Positions 9,663 to 18,030 of a stretch of 64,000 nucleotides of DNA are shown piece after piece. The position numbers were made by a program, and so were the translations under genes. Source of the stretch: Nissabacter sp. SGAir0207 (lineage in GTDB: Bacteria > Pseudomonadota > Gammaproteobacteria > Enterobacterales > Enterobacteriaceae); contig NZ_CP028035.1 of NCBI RefSeq assembly GCF_005491205.1, forward strand, positions 62,001-126,000. Reading direction: 5' to 3'. The first letter of the stretch is position 1, and every line of letters starts with the position of its first letter. The notes beneath the pieces were generated by a model that did no database searches, was not told the DNA's origin, and was given only the letters and a program-made list of their open reading frames with translations.

Positions 9663-10739
9663 TTAGCCTCCCTTTTTGCGGCGCAGCAGGCCAATCACGC
9701 CCTGCGGCAGCAGCAGCGTCACCAGAATAAAGATGCCGCCGAGGAAAAATTGCCAGTACTCCGGGATGGCGACGGTAAACCAGCTCTTCGCGCCATTGAC
9801 AATGCCCGCGCCCAGCAGCGGGCCGACCAGCGTGCCGCGCCCACCAAGCGCCACCCAGATCGCCGCCTCAATCGAGTTGGTGGGCGACATTTCACCGGGG
9901 TTGATGATGCCGACTTGCGGCACGTAGAGCGCGCCTGCCAGCCCGCACAGCACGGCGGAGATCGTCCAGACAAACAGCTTGAAGCCTCTCGGGTCGTAGC
10001 CGCAGAAGGTGAGCCGCCCCTCGGCGTCACGCACCGCCGTCAGCACCCGGCCAAATTTGCTCTTCGCCAGCGCCAGCCCAAGCGCCAGACTGGCCCCGAG
10101 CAGCAGCACGGTGGCGACGAACAGCCCCACACGGGTGCCGGTGGCGGTGATCGGGAAGCCGAGCAGGGTAGTAAAGCCGGTGAAGCCGTTGTTGCCACCA
10201 AAGCCGGTCTCATTGCGGAAGAACAGCAACATGCCAGCGTAGGTCAGCGCCTGGGTCATGATGGAGAAGTAGACGCCCTTGATCTTCGAGCGGAAGGCAA
10301 AGAAGCCAAACAGCAGCGCCAGCAGGCCGGGTGCCAGCACCACCAGACAGAGCGCCCAGACGAAGTGCTGGGTGCCAGCCCAGTACCACGGCAGCTCGCC
10401 CCACGACAGGAAGGACATAAAGGCTGGCAGGCCATCGCCGGCCGCCTGCCGCATCAGGTACATGCCCATCGCGTAGCCGCCAAGGGCGAAAAACAGCCCG
10501 TGGCCGAGGGAGAGCAGCCCGGCGTAGCCCCATACCAGATCCAGCGCGATCGCGACGATCGCATAACAGAGGATCTTGCCAACCAGCGTCAGGGTGTAGA
10601 CGGAGATCGCCAGCGGGTGGCTGGCTGGCAGCAGCGCGAGGAACGGCAGCACCAGCAGCGCCAGCATCAGCAGGCCGCCGAGGCTGAGGGTCAGGCGCGG
10701 CGCGCGGCGGGCGCCGGCCAGGGTCAGTGGTTGCGTCAT
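9663..10739 (-). CDS. urtC: Urea ABC transporter permease UrtC
   Basis: Inner-membrane permease of the urea importer (358 residues, LivM-like) with eight to ten hydrophobic segments. The conserved permease core includes DLVWGYAGLLSLGHGLFFALGGYAMGMYLM near residues 65-95 and the cytoplasmic EAA-like loop GRVLTAVRDAEGRLTFCGYDPRGFKL. It ends in a basic tail, RRKKGG. The start codon overlaps the urtB stop by one base (TGATG), so translation is probably coupled. Confidence 0.92.
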   Translation of the reverse strand: MTQPLTLAGARRAPRLTLSLGGLLMLALLVLPFLALLPASHPLAISVYTLTLVGKILCYAIVAIALDLVWGYAGLLSLGHGLFFALGGYAMGMYLMRQAAGDGLPAFMSFLSWGELPWYWAGTQHFVWALCLVVLAPGLLALLFGFFAFRSKIKGVYFSIMTQALTYAGMLLFFRNETGFGGNNGFTGFTTLLGFPITATGTRVGLFVATVLLLGASLALGLALAKSKFGRVLTAVRDAEGRLTFCGYDPRGFKLFVWTISAVLCGLAGALYVPQVGIINPGEMSPTNSIEAAIWVALGGRGTLVGPLLGAGIVNGAKSWFTVAIPEYWQFFLGGIFILVTLLLPQGVIGLLRRKKGG

Positions 10740-12316
10740 CAGTCAATCACCCTGCCCTTCAGGGCGAACAGCCCCTGCGGACGTTTTTGGATAAACAGAA
10801 TAACCAGCGCCAGAATCAGGATCTTGCCCAATACCGCGCCCATCTGTGGCTCGAGAATTTTGTTGGCGATGCCCAGCCCAAAGGCCGCCACCACACTGCC
10901 AGCCAGTTGGCCGACGCCGCCGAGCACCACCACCAAAAAGGAGTCGATGATGTAGCCCTGTCCCAGCTCCGGGCCAACGTTGCCCAGTTGCGACAGCGCC
11001 ACGCCGCCCAGCCCGGCGATGCCGGAGCCGAGGCCGAAGGCCAGCATGTCGATGCGGCCGGTCGGCACGCCACAGCAGGCGGCCATCGCGCGGTTCTGCG
11101 TCACGGCGCGCACGTTCAGGCCAAGGCGGGTCTTGTTGAGCAGCAGCCAAGTCAGCGCCAGCACCAGCAGCACAAAGACAATCACCGCGATGCGGTTCCA
11201 CGGCAGTACCAGATTCGGCAGCAGCGGGATGCCGCCGGAGAGCCAGGCCGGGTTGGCAACCTCAACGTTCTGCGCGCCGAACAGCACCCGCACCGCCTGG
11301 ATCAGCATCAGGCTGATGCCCCAGGTCGCCAGCAGCGTCTCCAGCGGGCGACCGTAGAGGTGGCGGATCACCGTGCGCTCCAGCGCCATGCCGATGCTGG
11401 CGGTGATCAGGAAGGCCACCGGCAGCGCCACCAGCGGGTAGAGCGCCAGCCAGCCGGGCGCGTAGTGCTGGAACAGCGACTGCACCAGCCAGGTGGCGTA
11501 GGCTCCGAGCATCAGCATCTCGCCGTGCGCCATGTTAATCACCCCCAACAAGCCGTAGGTGATCGCCAGCCCCAGCGCCGCCAGCAGCAAAATGGAGCCG
11601 AGCGACAGGCCGGTGAACGCCTGCCCGAGCAGGTCGCCCACCACCAGCCGGTGGCGGATCTGTTGCAGGCTGTCGGCGGCGGCGGCGCGCACCGTGGCGT
11701 CCGGCTCGCGCGCGGCGTCGGTCAGCGGCAGCAGCCGCGCCTGCGTCTCCGGGTCGGCGGCACTGCCGAGCAGCGTCACCGCCGCGCGCCGCACCTGCGG
11801 GTCGGAGTCGGTGAGTTGCAGGTTGGCAAGCGCCAGCGCCAGCGCGCCGCGTACGTCGCTGTCTTTCTCCTGCGCCAGCCGGGCGGTTAGCAGCGGCAAT
11901 TGGTCAGGCTGTGCCTCGCGTTGCAGCGCGGTGGCGGCCTGAAGGCGGGTGGCGGCATCCTCGCTCACCAGCCGGTGGGCAGCCAGCGCGTTGGCGATCA
12001 GGATGCGCAGCCGGTTGTTGAGCCACACTTTTTTGGGCGTGCCGACGGGCGTGGCGTGGCCCTCCAGCGGCGTCAGGGTGTCGCCCTGCCGGACGAAGGG
12101 CTGCTTCTGCTGGTCAATCACCACGCTCTCCGCGCGCAGGGCCTGCAACAGCGGCAGCCGCGCCGGTTGGGGATCGGCAGCCCAGTTCTGCAACAGCGCC
12201 GCCTGCTGGCTGCGGCTGGCGGCGGCAAAGTCCGCGGCGGGGCCAGCCACCGCCAGCCAGGGCAGGCAGCAGAGCAGCCAGAGCAGGGCGCGGCATCGGG
12301 AGATCGCTCGCATCAT
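10739..12316 (-). CDS. urtB: Urea ABC transporter permease UrtB, long form
   Basis: Second permease of the urea importer, LivH-like, 525 residues. The transmembrane permease (about residues 230-525) contains GLLGVINMAHGEMLMLGAYATW and the EAA loop. It is preceded by a signal-like segment (LLWLLCCLPWLAVAG) and a region of about 200 residues of helical repeats (LQAATALQREAQPDQLPLLTARLAQ). This N-terminal extension is common in UrtB and absent from LivH; its role is unknown. It follows urtA by 40 bp. Confidence 0.92.
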   Translation of the reverse strand: MMRAISRCRALLWLLCCLPWLAVAGPAADFAAASRSQQAALLQNWAADPQPARLPLLQALRAESVVIDQQKQPFVRQGDTLTPLEGHATPVGTPKKVWLNNRLRILIANALAAHRLVSEDAATRLQAATALQREAQPDQLPLLTARLAQEKDSDVRGALALALANLQLTDSDPQVRRAAVTLLGSAADPETQARLLPLTDAAREPDATVRAAAADSLQQIRHRLVVGDLLGQAFTGLSLGSILLLAALGLAITYGLLGVINMAHGEMLMLGAYATWLVQSLFQHYAPGWLALYPLVALPVAFLITASIGMALERTVIRHLYGRPLETLLATWGISLMLIQAVRVLFGAQNVEVANPAWLSGGIPLLPNLVLPWNRIAVIVFVLLVLALTWLLLNKTRLGLNVRAVTQNRAMAACCGVPTGRIDMLAFGLGSGIAGLGGVALSQLGNVGPELGQGYIIDSFLVVVLGGVGQLAGSVVAAFGLGIANKILEPQMGAVLGKILILALVILFIQKRPQGLFALKGRVID

Positions 12317-12356
12317 TCTCTCCTCTGGGGCGCGGCCCTCGCCGCGCCCGGTGGGG

Positions 12357-13628
12357 TTACTGGACGCTGGTCTTCACCGGCGTGTCAGGCTTTTTGTCAT
12401 TGCCGGGCAGGTAGGGGCTCCACGGCTGGGCGCGAACCGGCGTGTCGGTCTGCCACACCACGTTGAACTGGCCGTTCGGCTCAATTTCGCCGATCATCAC
12501 CGGCTTGTGCAGATGGTGGTTGGTGGCGTCCATCGTCAGGGTGAAGCCCGACGGCGCGGTGAAGGTCTGGCCAGCCATCGCCTCACGCACCTTATCAACG
12601 TCAGTGGTGCCCGCCTTCTCAACCGCCTGCGCCCACATGTGGATGCCGACATAGGTGGCCTCCATCGGGTCATTGGTCACCGCGCCCGCGGCGTTCGGCA
12701 GGTTGTGCGCCTTGGCATAGGCTTTCCACTCGGTGACGAACGCCTGATTGGTCGGGTTGTCCACTGACTGGAAGTAGTTCCACGCCGCCAGATCGCCCAC
12801 CAGCGGCTTGGTGTCGATGCCGCGCAACTCCTCCTCACCCACCGAGAAGGCCACTACCGGCACATCCGTCGCCTTGACCCCCTGATTGGCCAGCTCTTTG
12901 TAGAACGGCACGTTGGAGTCGCCATTGATGGTGGAGATCACCGCCGTTTTGCCGCCAGCGGCAAACTTCTTGATGTTGGAGACGATGGTCTGGTAGTCGC
13001 TGTAGCCGAACGGTGTGTAGACCTCTTCGATATCCTTGTCCTCTACCCCTTTTGCGTGCAGGAAGGCACGCAGGATCTTGTTGGTGGTGCGCGGATAGAC
13101 ATAATCGGTGCCGAGCAGGAAGAAGCGTTTCGCCTCGCCGCCATCCTCGCTCATCAGGTACTCCACCGCCGGGATCGCCTGCTGGTTGGGGGCCGCGCCG
13201 GTGTAGAAGACGTTTGGCGACATCTCCTCGCCCTCGTACTGCACTGGGTAGAAGAGCAGGCCGTTCAGCTCCTCAAACACCGGCAGCACCGACTTGCGTG
13301 ACACCGATGTCCAGCAGCCGAACACCACCGCTGCCTTATCCTGCGTCAGCAACTGGCGCGCCTTCTCGGCGAACAGCGGCCAGTTGGAGGCCGGGTCAAC
13401 CACCACCGGCTCCAGCTTTTTGCCGAGCACACCGCCCTTGGCGTTGATCTCATCGATGGTCATCAGCGCCACGTCCTTGAGCGGGGTTTCAGAGATCGCC
13501 ATGGTGCCGGAGAGCGAGTGCATGATGCCGACCTTGATGGTGTCGGCGGCGCGCACGGTAAAGGTCAGCCCCAGTCCGATCACCGTGGCGGAGAGGGCGA
13601 AAGCCCGGATAAAGCGGCGACGTTGCAT
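12357..13628 (-). CDS. urtA: Urea-binding periplasmic protein UrtA
   Basis: Extracytoplasmic urea receptor (423 residues) of the type I ABC importer UrtABCDE. The N-terminus MQRRRFIRAFAL plus a hydrophobic stretch ending FTVRA is a signal peptide that also resembles a Tat leader. The mature protein opens with DTIKVGIMHSLSGTMAISE, diagnostic for amide/urea receptors (UrtA/AmiC-like). It continues with VFGCWTSVSRKSVLPVFEE and YPVQYEGEE, which line the amide pocket in this family. It is the first transporter gene, downstream of the GntR gene by 25 bp. Confidence 0.95.
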   Translation of the reverse strand: MQRRRFIRAFALSATVIGLGLTFTVRAADTIKVGIMHSLSGTMAISETPLKDVALMTIDEINAKGGVLGKKLEPVVVDPASNWPLFAEKARQLLTQDKAAVVFGCWTSVSRKSVLPVFEELNGLLFYPVQYEGEEMSPNVFYTGAAPNQQAIPAVEYLMSEDGGEAKRFFLLGTDYVYPRTTNKILRAFLHAKGVEDKDIEEVYTPFGYSDYQTIVSNIKKFAAGGKTAVISTINGDSNVPFYKELANQGVKATDVPVVAFSVGEEELRGIDTKPLVGDLAAWNYFQSVDNPTNQAFVTEWKAYAKAHNLPNAAGAVTNDPMEATYVGIHMWAQAVEKAGTTDVDKVREAMAGQTFTAPSGFTLTMDATNHHLHKPVMIGEIEPNGQFNVVWQTDTPVRAQPWSPYLPGNDKKPDTPVKTSVQ

Positions 13629-13653
13629 AGAACTTACTCCTGGTTAAGTGGTG

Positions 13654-14358
13654 TTAGGGCGCGGGTTGCGCCAGCCTCGCCTCATGCAGCATATGCAGCG
13701 TGATCTTGCGGACTTCCGCCTTGCTTTCGGCGATGTGGTTATGCAGCAGGGACTGCGCCTCCACCAGCCGACGCTGTCGGATGGCGTGCAGGATTGCCGC
13801 GTGTTCCCGGTAGGTGGCGCTGACGCGCTGCCCCTGGGTAAAGTCGAGCCGCCGGATAATGCGGATCTTCTCCGTCAGCTCGCGGTGGATGCGCGCCATC
13901 TCGGCGTTGCCAGCCGCCTCCACCAGCGTGATATGGAACAGCTCGTCCAAGCGCGACACCGCCGCGCCATCGCTGAGCGGTGGCTGATCCACCCAGCGCG
14001 CCACCAGCGGCAGCAGCGCGGTGGGCAGCGCCTCCGCTGGCCGGGTGCAGAGCCGCCGCACCGCCTCCAGCTCCAGCACGGTGCGCAGGTCGTAGAGTTG
14101 CTCGAAATAGTCGAAGTCGAACGGCCGCACCTGCCAGCCGCTACGAAACAGCACTTCGACGTAGCCCTCGCGCTCCAGCCGGTAGAGTGCCTGACGCACC
14201 GGCGTGCGGCTGGCCGCCACCCGCCCGGCGATTTCGCCCTCGCTGAAGCGATCGCCCGGCAAGAGCCGGAAGCTAAGCATCTCCTCCTTCAGTTGCTGGT
14301 AGATCCTCTCCGCCAGCCCCGCCGGGCGGGACTTGGCTGCCTGACGCGCCAATTGCAT
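13654..14358 (-). CDS. GntR/FadR-family regulator of the urea genes
   Basis: Transcription regulator of 234 residues. The winged helix covers about 10-75 (LAERIYQQLKEEMLSFRLLPG, then SRTPVRQALYRLEREGYVE). The FCD ligand-binding domain covers about 80-225 with the metal-binding D..H..H pattern (DELFHITLVEAAGN, YREHAAIL, HNHIAESK). Two longer starts exist, but the ATG at 14358 has AAGGA six bases upstream and begins 29 bp after the urea carboxylase stop. Its place between urea carboxylase and urtA suggests it controls this operon. The effector ligand, perhaps urea, allophanate or a nitrogen metabolite, is inferred only. Confidence 0.85.
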   Translation of the reverse strand: MQLARQAAKSRPAGLAERIYQQLKEEMLSFRLLPGDRFSEGEIAGRVAASRTPVRQALYRLEREGYVEVLFRSGWQVRPFDFDYFEQLYDLRTVLELEAVRRLCTRPAEALPTALLPLVARWVDQPPLSDGAAVSRLDELFHITLVEAAGNAEMARIHRELTEKIRIIRRLDFTQGQRVSATYREHAAILHAIRQRRLVEAQSLLHNHIAESKAEVRKITLHMLHEARLAQPAP

Positions 14359-14387
14359 AGCCATCCTTAGGGCCTTGGCCCGATGCG

Positions 14388-17300
14388 TTATGAGGCGGCA
14401 GTGTCCAGCCACAGCAGGGCGTCGCCGGGGCCGACCGGCCGCCCCGGTCGGCAGCCGATGCGCGTCACGGTGCCAGCGCAGGGGGCGTAGACCGACAGCT
14501 CCATCTTCATCGCCTCCACCACCACCAGCGGCTGGCCCTCGGCCACCACGTCGCCCGGCGACACCAGCACCTTCCAGACGTTGCCGTTCAGGTCGGCGCT
14601 CACCTGCTGGCCCTCGCCCTCGGCCTGCTCCTCCGGCTGCGGCCGGTCAGCGGCCGCGGCGGCGTCCAGGCTCTCCTGCGCCTGCCAGTGGCTCACCTCA
14701 CGGGTAAACGCCTGTTGCTGGCGATCGCGGAACGCGGCGATATCGTCGGCGTTCGTCGCCAAAAAGCGCTGGTACTCGGCGAAATCAAACACCCCCTCCT
14801 CAATCTCCACGCTGGCGCGCCCCTCGCGGAACGCCTCGCGCAGTTGCGCCAGTTCCGGCTCGCTGACCGGGTAGAAGCGCACCTGATCGAAGAAGCGCAG
14901 CAGCCACGGCTGGTCGGCGTTGAACTGCGGGTTTTTGAGGAACTTGTTCCAGATCGGCAGGGTGCGCCCAACCAGCTGGTAGCCGCCGGGCGAGTCCATG
15001 CCGTAGATGCACATGTACATGCCGCCGATGCCGACGGTGCCCTCGGCGGTAAAGGTGCGCGCCGGGTTGTATTTGGAGCTGAGCAGGCGGTGGCGCGGAT
15101 CGAGCGGCACCGCACAGGGCGCGCCGAGGTAGACGTCGCCCAGCCCAAGGATCAGGTAGCTGGCGTTGAAAAGGATGTCGCGCACCGCCTCGCGTGAGTC
15201 CAGCCCGTTGATGCGCTGAATAAAATCGACGTTGTTCGGCAGCCACGGCGCGGCCTCGCGTACCGTCTCACGGTAGCGCGCCACCGCGCCGAGGGTGGCG
15301 CTGTCCTCAAAGGCCATCGGCAGGTGAACGATGCGCGTCGGCACCTTCAGGTCGCTGACGTCGCCAAGCTGGTGCTCCAGCGCCAGCAGCAGTTGCAGCA
15401 GCGCGCCCTGGCCGATCTCGCGCCCCTCATAGCGGATTTGCAGCGAGCGCACCCCCGGCGAGAGTTCGGCGATGCCCCGTGCCGCCGAGGCACGGATCGC
15501 CTGCATCAATAGCCAGATGCGCAGGCGCAGTGCCAGATCGAGCACGTTGTCGCCATACTCCACCAAAATGTAGCCGTCGCCCGCCTGCCGGTAGACCACC
15601 GCCGGGCGATCGGCCCCCGCCGGCAGGGAGGCCAAAATGGCCGCCGAGGCGGTGGCGTGCGGCTCCAGCGTGGGCGCGGGCAGGGCAAGCGCGCCCACCG
15701 GCATCAGGCTCTCCACGCTGCCGGTCTGCGCGTGCTCCAGCGCCAGCGCCTGCTCAATGCTGATTGGGTGGAAGCGGATGCGATCACCCGGCTTCACCTG
15801 CCCAACTTTCCACAGTTCGGCCTTGGCAATGGTCACCGGGCAGACAAAGCCGCCGAGGCTTGGCCCGTCACGCGTCAGGATCACCGGGAAGTCGCCGGTG
15901 AAGTTGATCGCGCCGATGGCGTATTCGCAGTCGTGGATATTGGAGGGGTGCAGCCCGGCCTCGCCGCCATCCTGCCGCGCCCAGTCGGGTTTCGGCCCGG
16001 TGAGGCGCACGCCCAGCCGGTTGGAGTTGTAGTGCACCTGCCACTCGGCGGCGAAAAATGCTTCTATCGAGGCCGGGGTGAAGAAGTCCGGTGCGCCGTG
16101 CGGCCCGTAGAGCACGCCGATGTGCCACTCCGCGCCGTAGTGCGGGATCAGCGCCGGGTCAGGGCGCTGCGGCGGCTCGCTGGGCGCGGGGGTGGTGCAG
16201 GCTGGCAGATGCGGCTGGGAGAGGGGCAGCAAGTCGGCCACCCGCAAAGTGCGCCCGGCGTGGCCGCCGAACTCGCCAAGGGCAAAGGTGGCGCGGCTGC
16301 CCAGATAGACCGGCACATCCAGCCCGTTGCGCACCGCCAGATAGGTGCGGCAACCGTGGCGGGCACGGCCGAGGGTCAGCACCTGTCCGGCGCGTACCGC
16401 CAGCGGCTGCCAGTAGCCGACCGGCTCACCATCCAGATCGGCTGGCGCATCCGCGCCGGTCAGGGCGATCAGCGCGTCGGCGTGGAAGCGCAGCGTCGGC
16501 CCCTGGAGGGTGAACTCCAGCCCGGCGGCCTCCGGCGGGTTGCCAACAATGCGGTTGGCCAGCCGGAAGGCGAAATCATCCATAGGGCCGGAGGGCGGCA
16601 CGCCAATGTCCCAGTAGCCGAGGCGGCCGGGGTAGTCCTGCACGCTGCTGTAGGTGCCGGGCTGCAACACCTCTATCGCCTGCGGGCGGTAGGTGAAGTG
16701 GTCGAGCATCCGCGTCCACACCTCGCCGTGGCGGAAGGCGTCGGTGGCGATCACCTGCCGCAAATAGTCGAGGTTGGTGGCGATGCCGTGCAGGCGGGTG
16801 GCGTTGAGCGCCTCCGCCAGCCGCGCCAGCGCCTGTGGGCGATCCTCGCCATAGACAATCAGCTTGGCGATCATCGGGTCGTAGAAGGCGGAAACCTCGC
16901 TGCCAGTCGAGACCCAGCCATCCACCCGCACCCCCTCGGGGAAGTGGACGTCGGTCAGCACGCCGGGGCTGGGCTGGAAATTGCGCAGCGGATCCTCGGC
17001 GTAGAGCCGCACCTCAATGGCCGCGCCGCGCGGAGCCTGCGCCAGCCGTAGCCAGTCGGGCGTGCCGCCCGCCGCCACCTGCACCATGCACTCAATCAGG
17101 TCGAGGCCGGTCACCAGCTCGGTCACCGGGTGCTCCACCTGCAACCGGGTGTTCACCTCCAGAAAGTAAAACGCCCCCTGCGCCGGGTCGTAGATGAACT
17201 CCACCGTGCCAGCGCTGCGGTAGTTCACCGACTCGCCGAGTGCCACCGCCGCCTGTAGCAGCGCGGTGCGGGTGGCCGCTGGCAGGTGCGGCGCGGGCGT

Positions 17301-18020
17301 CTCCTCCACCACCTTCTGGTTGCGGCGCTGGAGCGAGCAGTCGCGCTCGCCGAGCGCCACCACCCGGCCATGACCGTCGCCAAAGATCTGCACCTCAATG
17401 TGGCGGGCGCGATCGATGAAACGCTCGAGGAATACCCCGGCGTCACAGAAAAATTGCTCGCCCAGCCGCTTCACCCCCTCCCACGCCGCCTGCAAGGCCG
17501 CCGCATCGTCGCAGCGCGTCAGGCCGATGCCGCCGCCGCCCGCCGTGCTCTTCAGCATCACCGGGTAGCCGATCTGCTCTGCCGCAGCCAGCGCCGTGGC
17601 CAGATCCGCCAGCAGGCCGGTGCCGGGTGTCATCGGTACTCCGGCGGCGGCGGCCAGCTCGCGCGCCCGGTGTTTCAGGCCAAACTCGCGGATCTGCCCG
17701 GCGCTGGGGCCGATAAAGGCGATCCCGGCCGCCTCACAGGCTTCGGCGAAGGCTGCGCTCTCTGACAGGAAACCGTAACCGGGGTAGATCGCCTGCGCGC
17801 CGCTCGCGCGTGCGGCGGCCAGGATCTTGTCGCTGTCGAGGTAGCTCTCGCTGGGCTTCTCGCCACCTAGCGCGATGGCGATGTCCGCCTCACTGACGTG
17901 CGGCGCGTTGCGGTCTGGCTCGGCGTAGACCGCCACGCTGGCGATGCCCAGCCGTTTCAGGGTGCGGATGGCACGGCAGGCGATCTCGCCGCGGTTGGCA
18001 ATCAGGACGGTGGTGAACAT
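14388..18020 (-). CDS. uca: Urea carboxylase (biotin-dependent)
   Basis: ATP- and biotin-dependent enzyme converting urea plus bicarbonate to allophanate, 1210 residues. The order of domains is: biotin carboxylase (1-450, starting MFTTVLIANRGEIACRAIRTLKRLG, with the glycine-rich KSTAGGGGIGL loop); carboxyltransferase halves related to KipA/AHS2 (about 490-800, GPMDDFAFRLANRIVGNP) and KipI/AHS1 (about 840-1060); and a C-terminal biotin carrier domain with EAMKME, the biotinylated Lys being residue 1172. The ATG at 18020 has AAGGAG seven bases upstream. It starts 10 bp after the allophanate hydrolase stop; together they replace a nickel urease. Confidence 0.95.
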   Translation of the reverse strand: MFTTVLIANRGEIACRAIRTLKRLGIASVAVYAEPDRNAPHVSEADIAIALGGEKPSESYLDSDKILAAARASGAQAIYPGYGFLSESAAFAEACEAAGIAFIGPSAGQIREFGLKHRARELAAAAGVPMTPGTGLLADLATALAAAEQIGYPVMLKSTAGGGGIGLTRCDDAAALQAAWEGVKRLGEQFFCDAGVFLERFIDRARHIEVQIFGDGHGRVVALGERDCSLQRRNQKVVEETPAPHLPAATRTALLQAAVALGESVNYRSAGTVEFIYDPAQGAFYFLEVNTRLQVEHPVTELVTGLDLIECMVQVAAGGTPDWLRLAQAPRGAAIEVRLYAEDPLRNFQPSPGVLTDVHFPEGVRVDGWVSTGSEVSAFYDPMIAKLIVYGEDRPQALARLAEALNATRLHGIATNLDYLRQVIATDAFRHGEVWTRMLDHFTYRPQAIEVLQPGTYSSVQDYPGRLGYWDIGVPPSGPMDDFAFRLANRIVGNPPEAAGLEFTLQGPTLRFHADALIALTGADAPADLDGEPVGYWQPLAVRAGQVLTLGRARHGCRTYLAVRNGLDVPVYLGSRATFALGEFGGHAGRTLRVADLLPLSQPHLPACTTPAPSEPPQRPDPALIPHYGAEWHIGVLYGPHGAPDFFTPASIEAFFAAEWQVHYNSNRLGVRLTGPKPDWARQDGGEAGLHPSNIHDCEYAIGAINFTGDFPVILTRDGPSLGGFVCPVTIAKAELWKVGQVKPGDRIRFHPISIEQALALEHAQTGSVESLMPVGALALPAPTLEPHATASAAILASLPAGADRPAVVYRQAGDGYILVEYGDNVLDLALRLRIWLLMQAIRASAARGIAELSPGVRSLQIRYEGREIGQGALLQLLLALEHQLGDVSDLKVPTRIVHLPMAFEDSATLGAVARYRETVREAAPWLPNNVDFIQRINGLDSREAVRDILFNASYLILGLGDVYLGAPCAVPLDPRHRLLSSKYNPARTFTAEGTVGIGGMYMCIYGMDSPGGYQLVGRTLPIWNKFLKNPQFNADQPWLLRFFDQVRFYPVSEPELAQLREAFREGRASVEIEEGVFDFAEYQRFLATNADDIAAFRDRQQQAFTREVSHWQAQESLDAAAAADRPQPEEQAEGEGQQVSADLNGNVWKVLVSPGDVVAEGQPLVVVEAMKMELSVYAPCAGTVTRIGCRPGRPVGPGDALLWLDTAAS

Positions 18021-18030
18021 GGCGCGCTCC

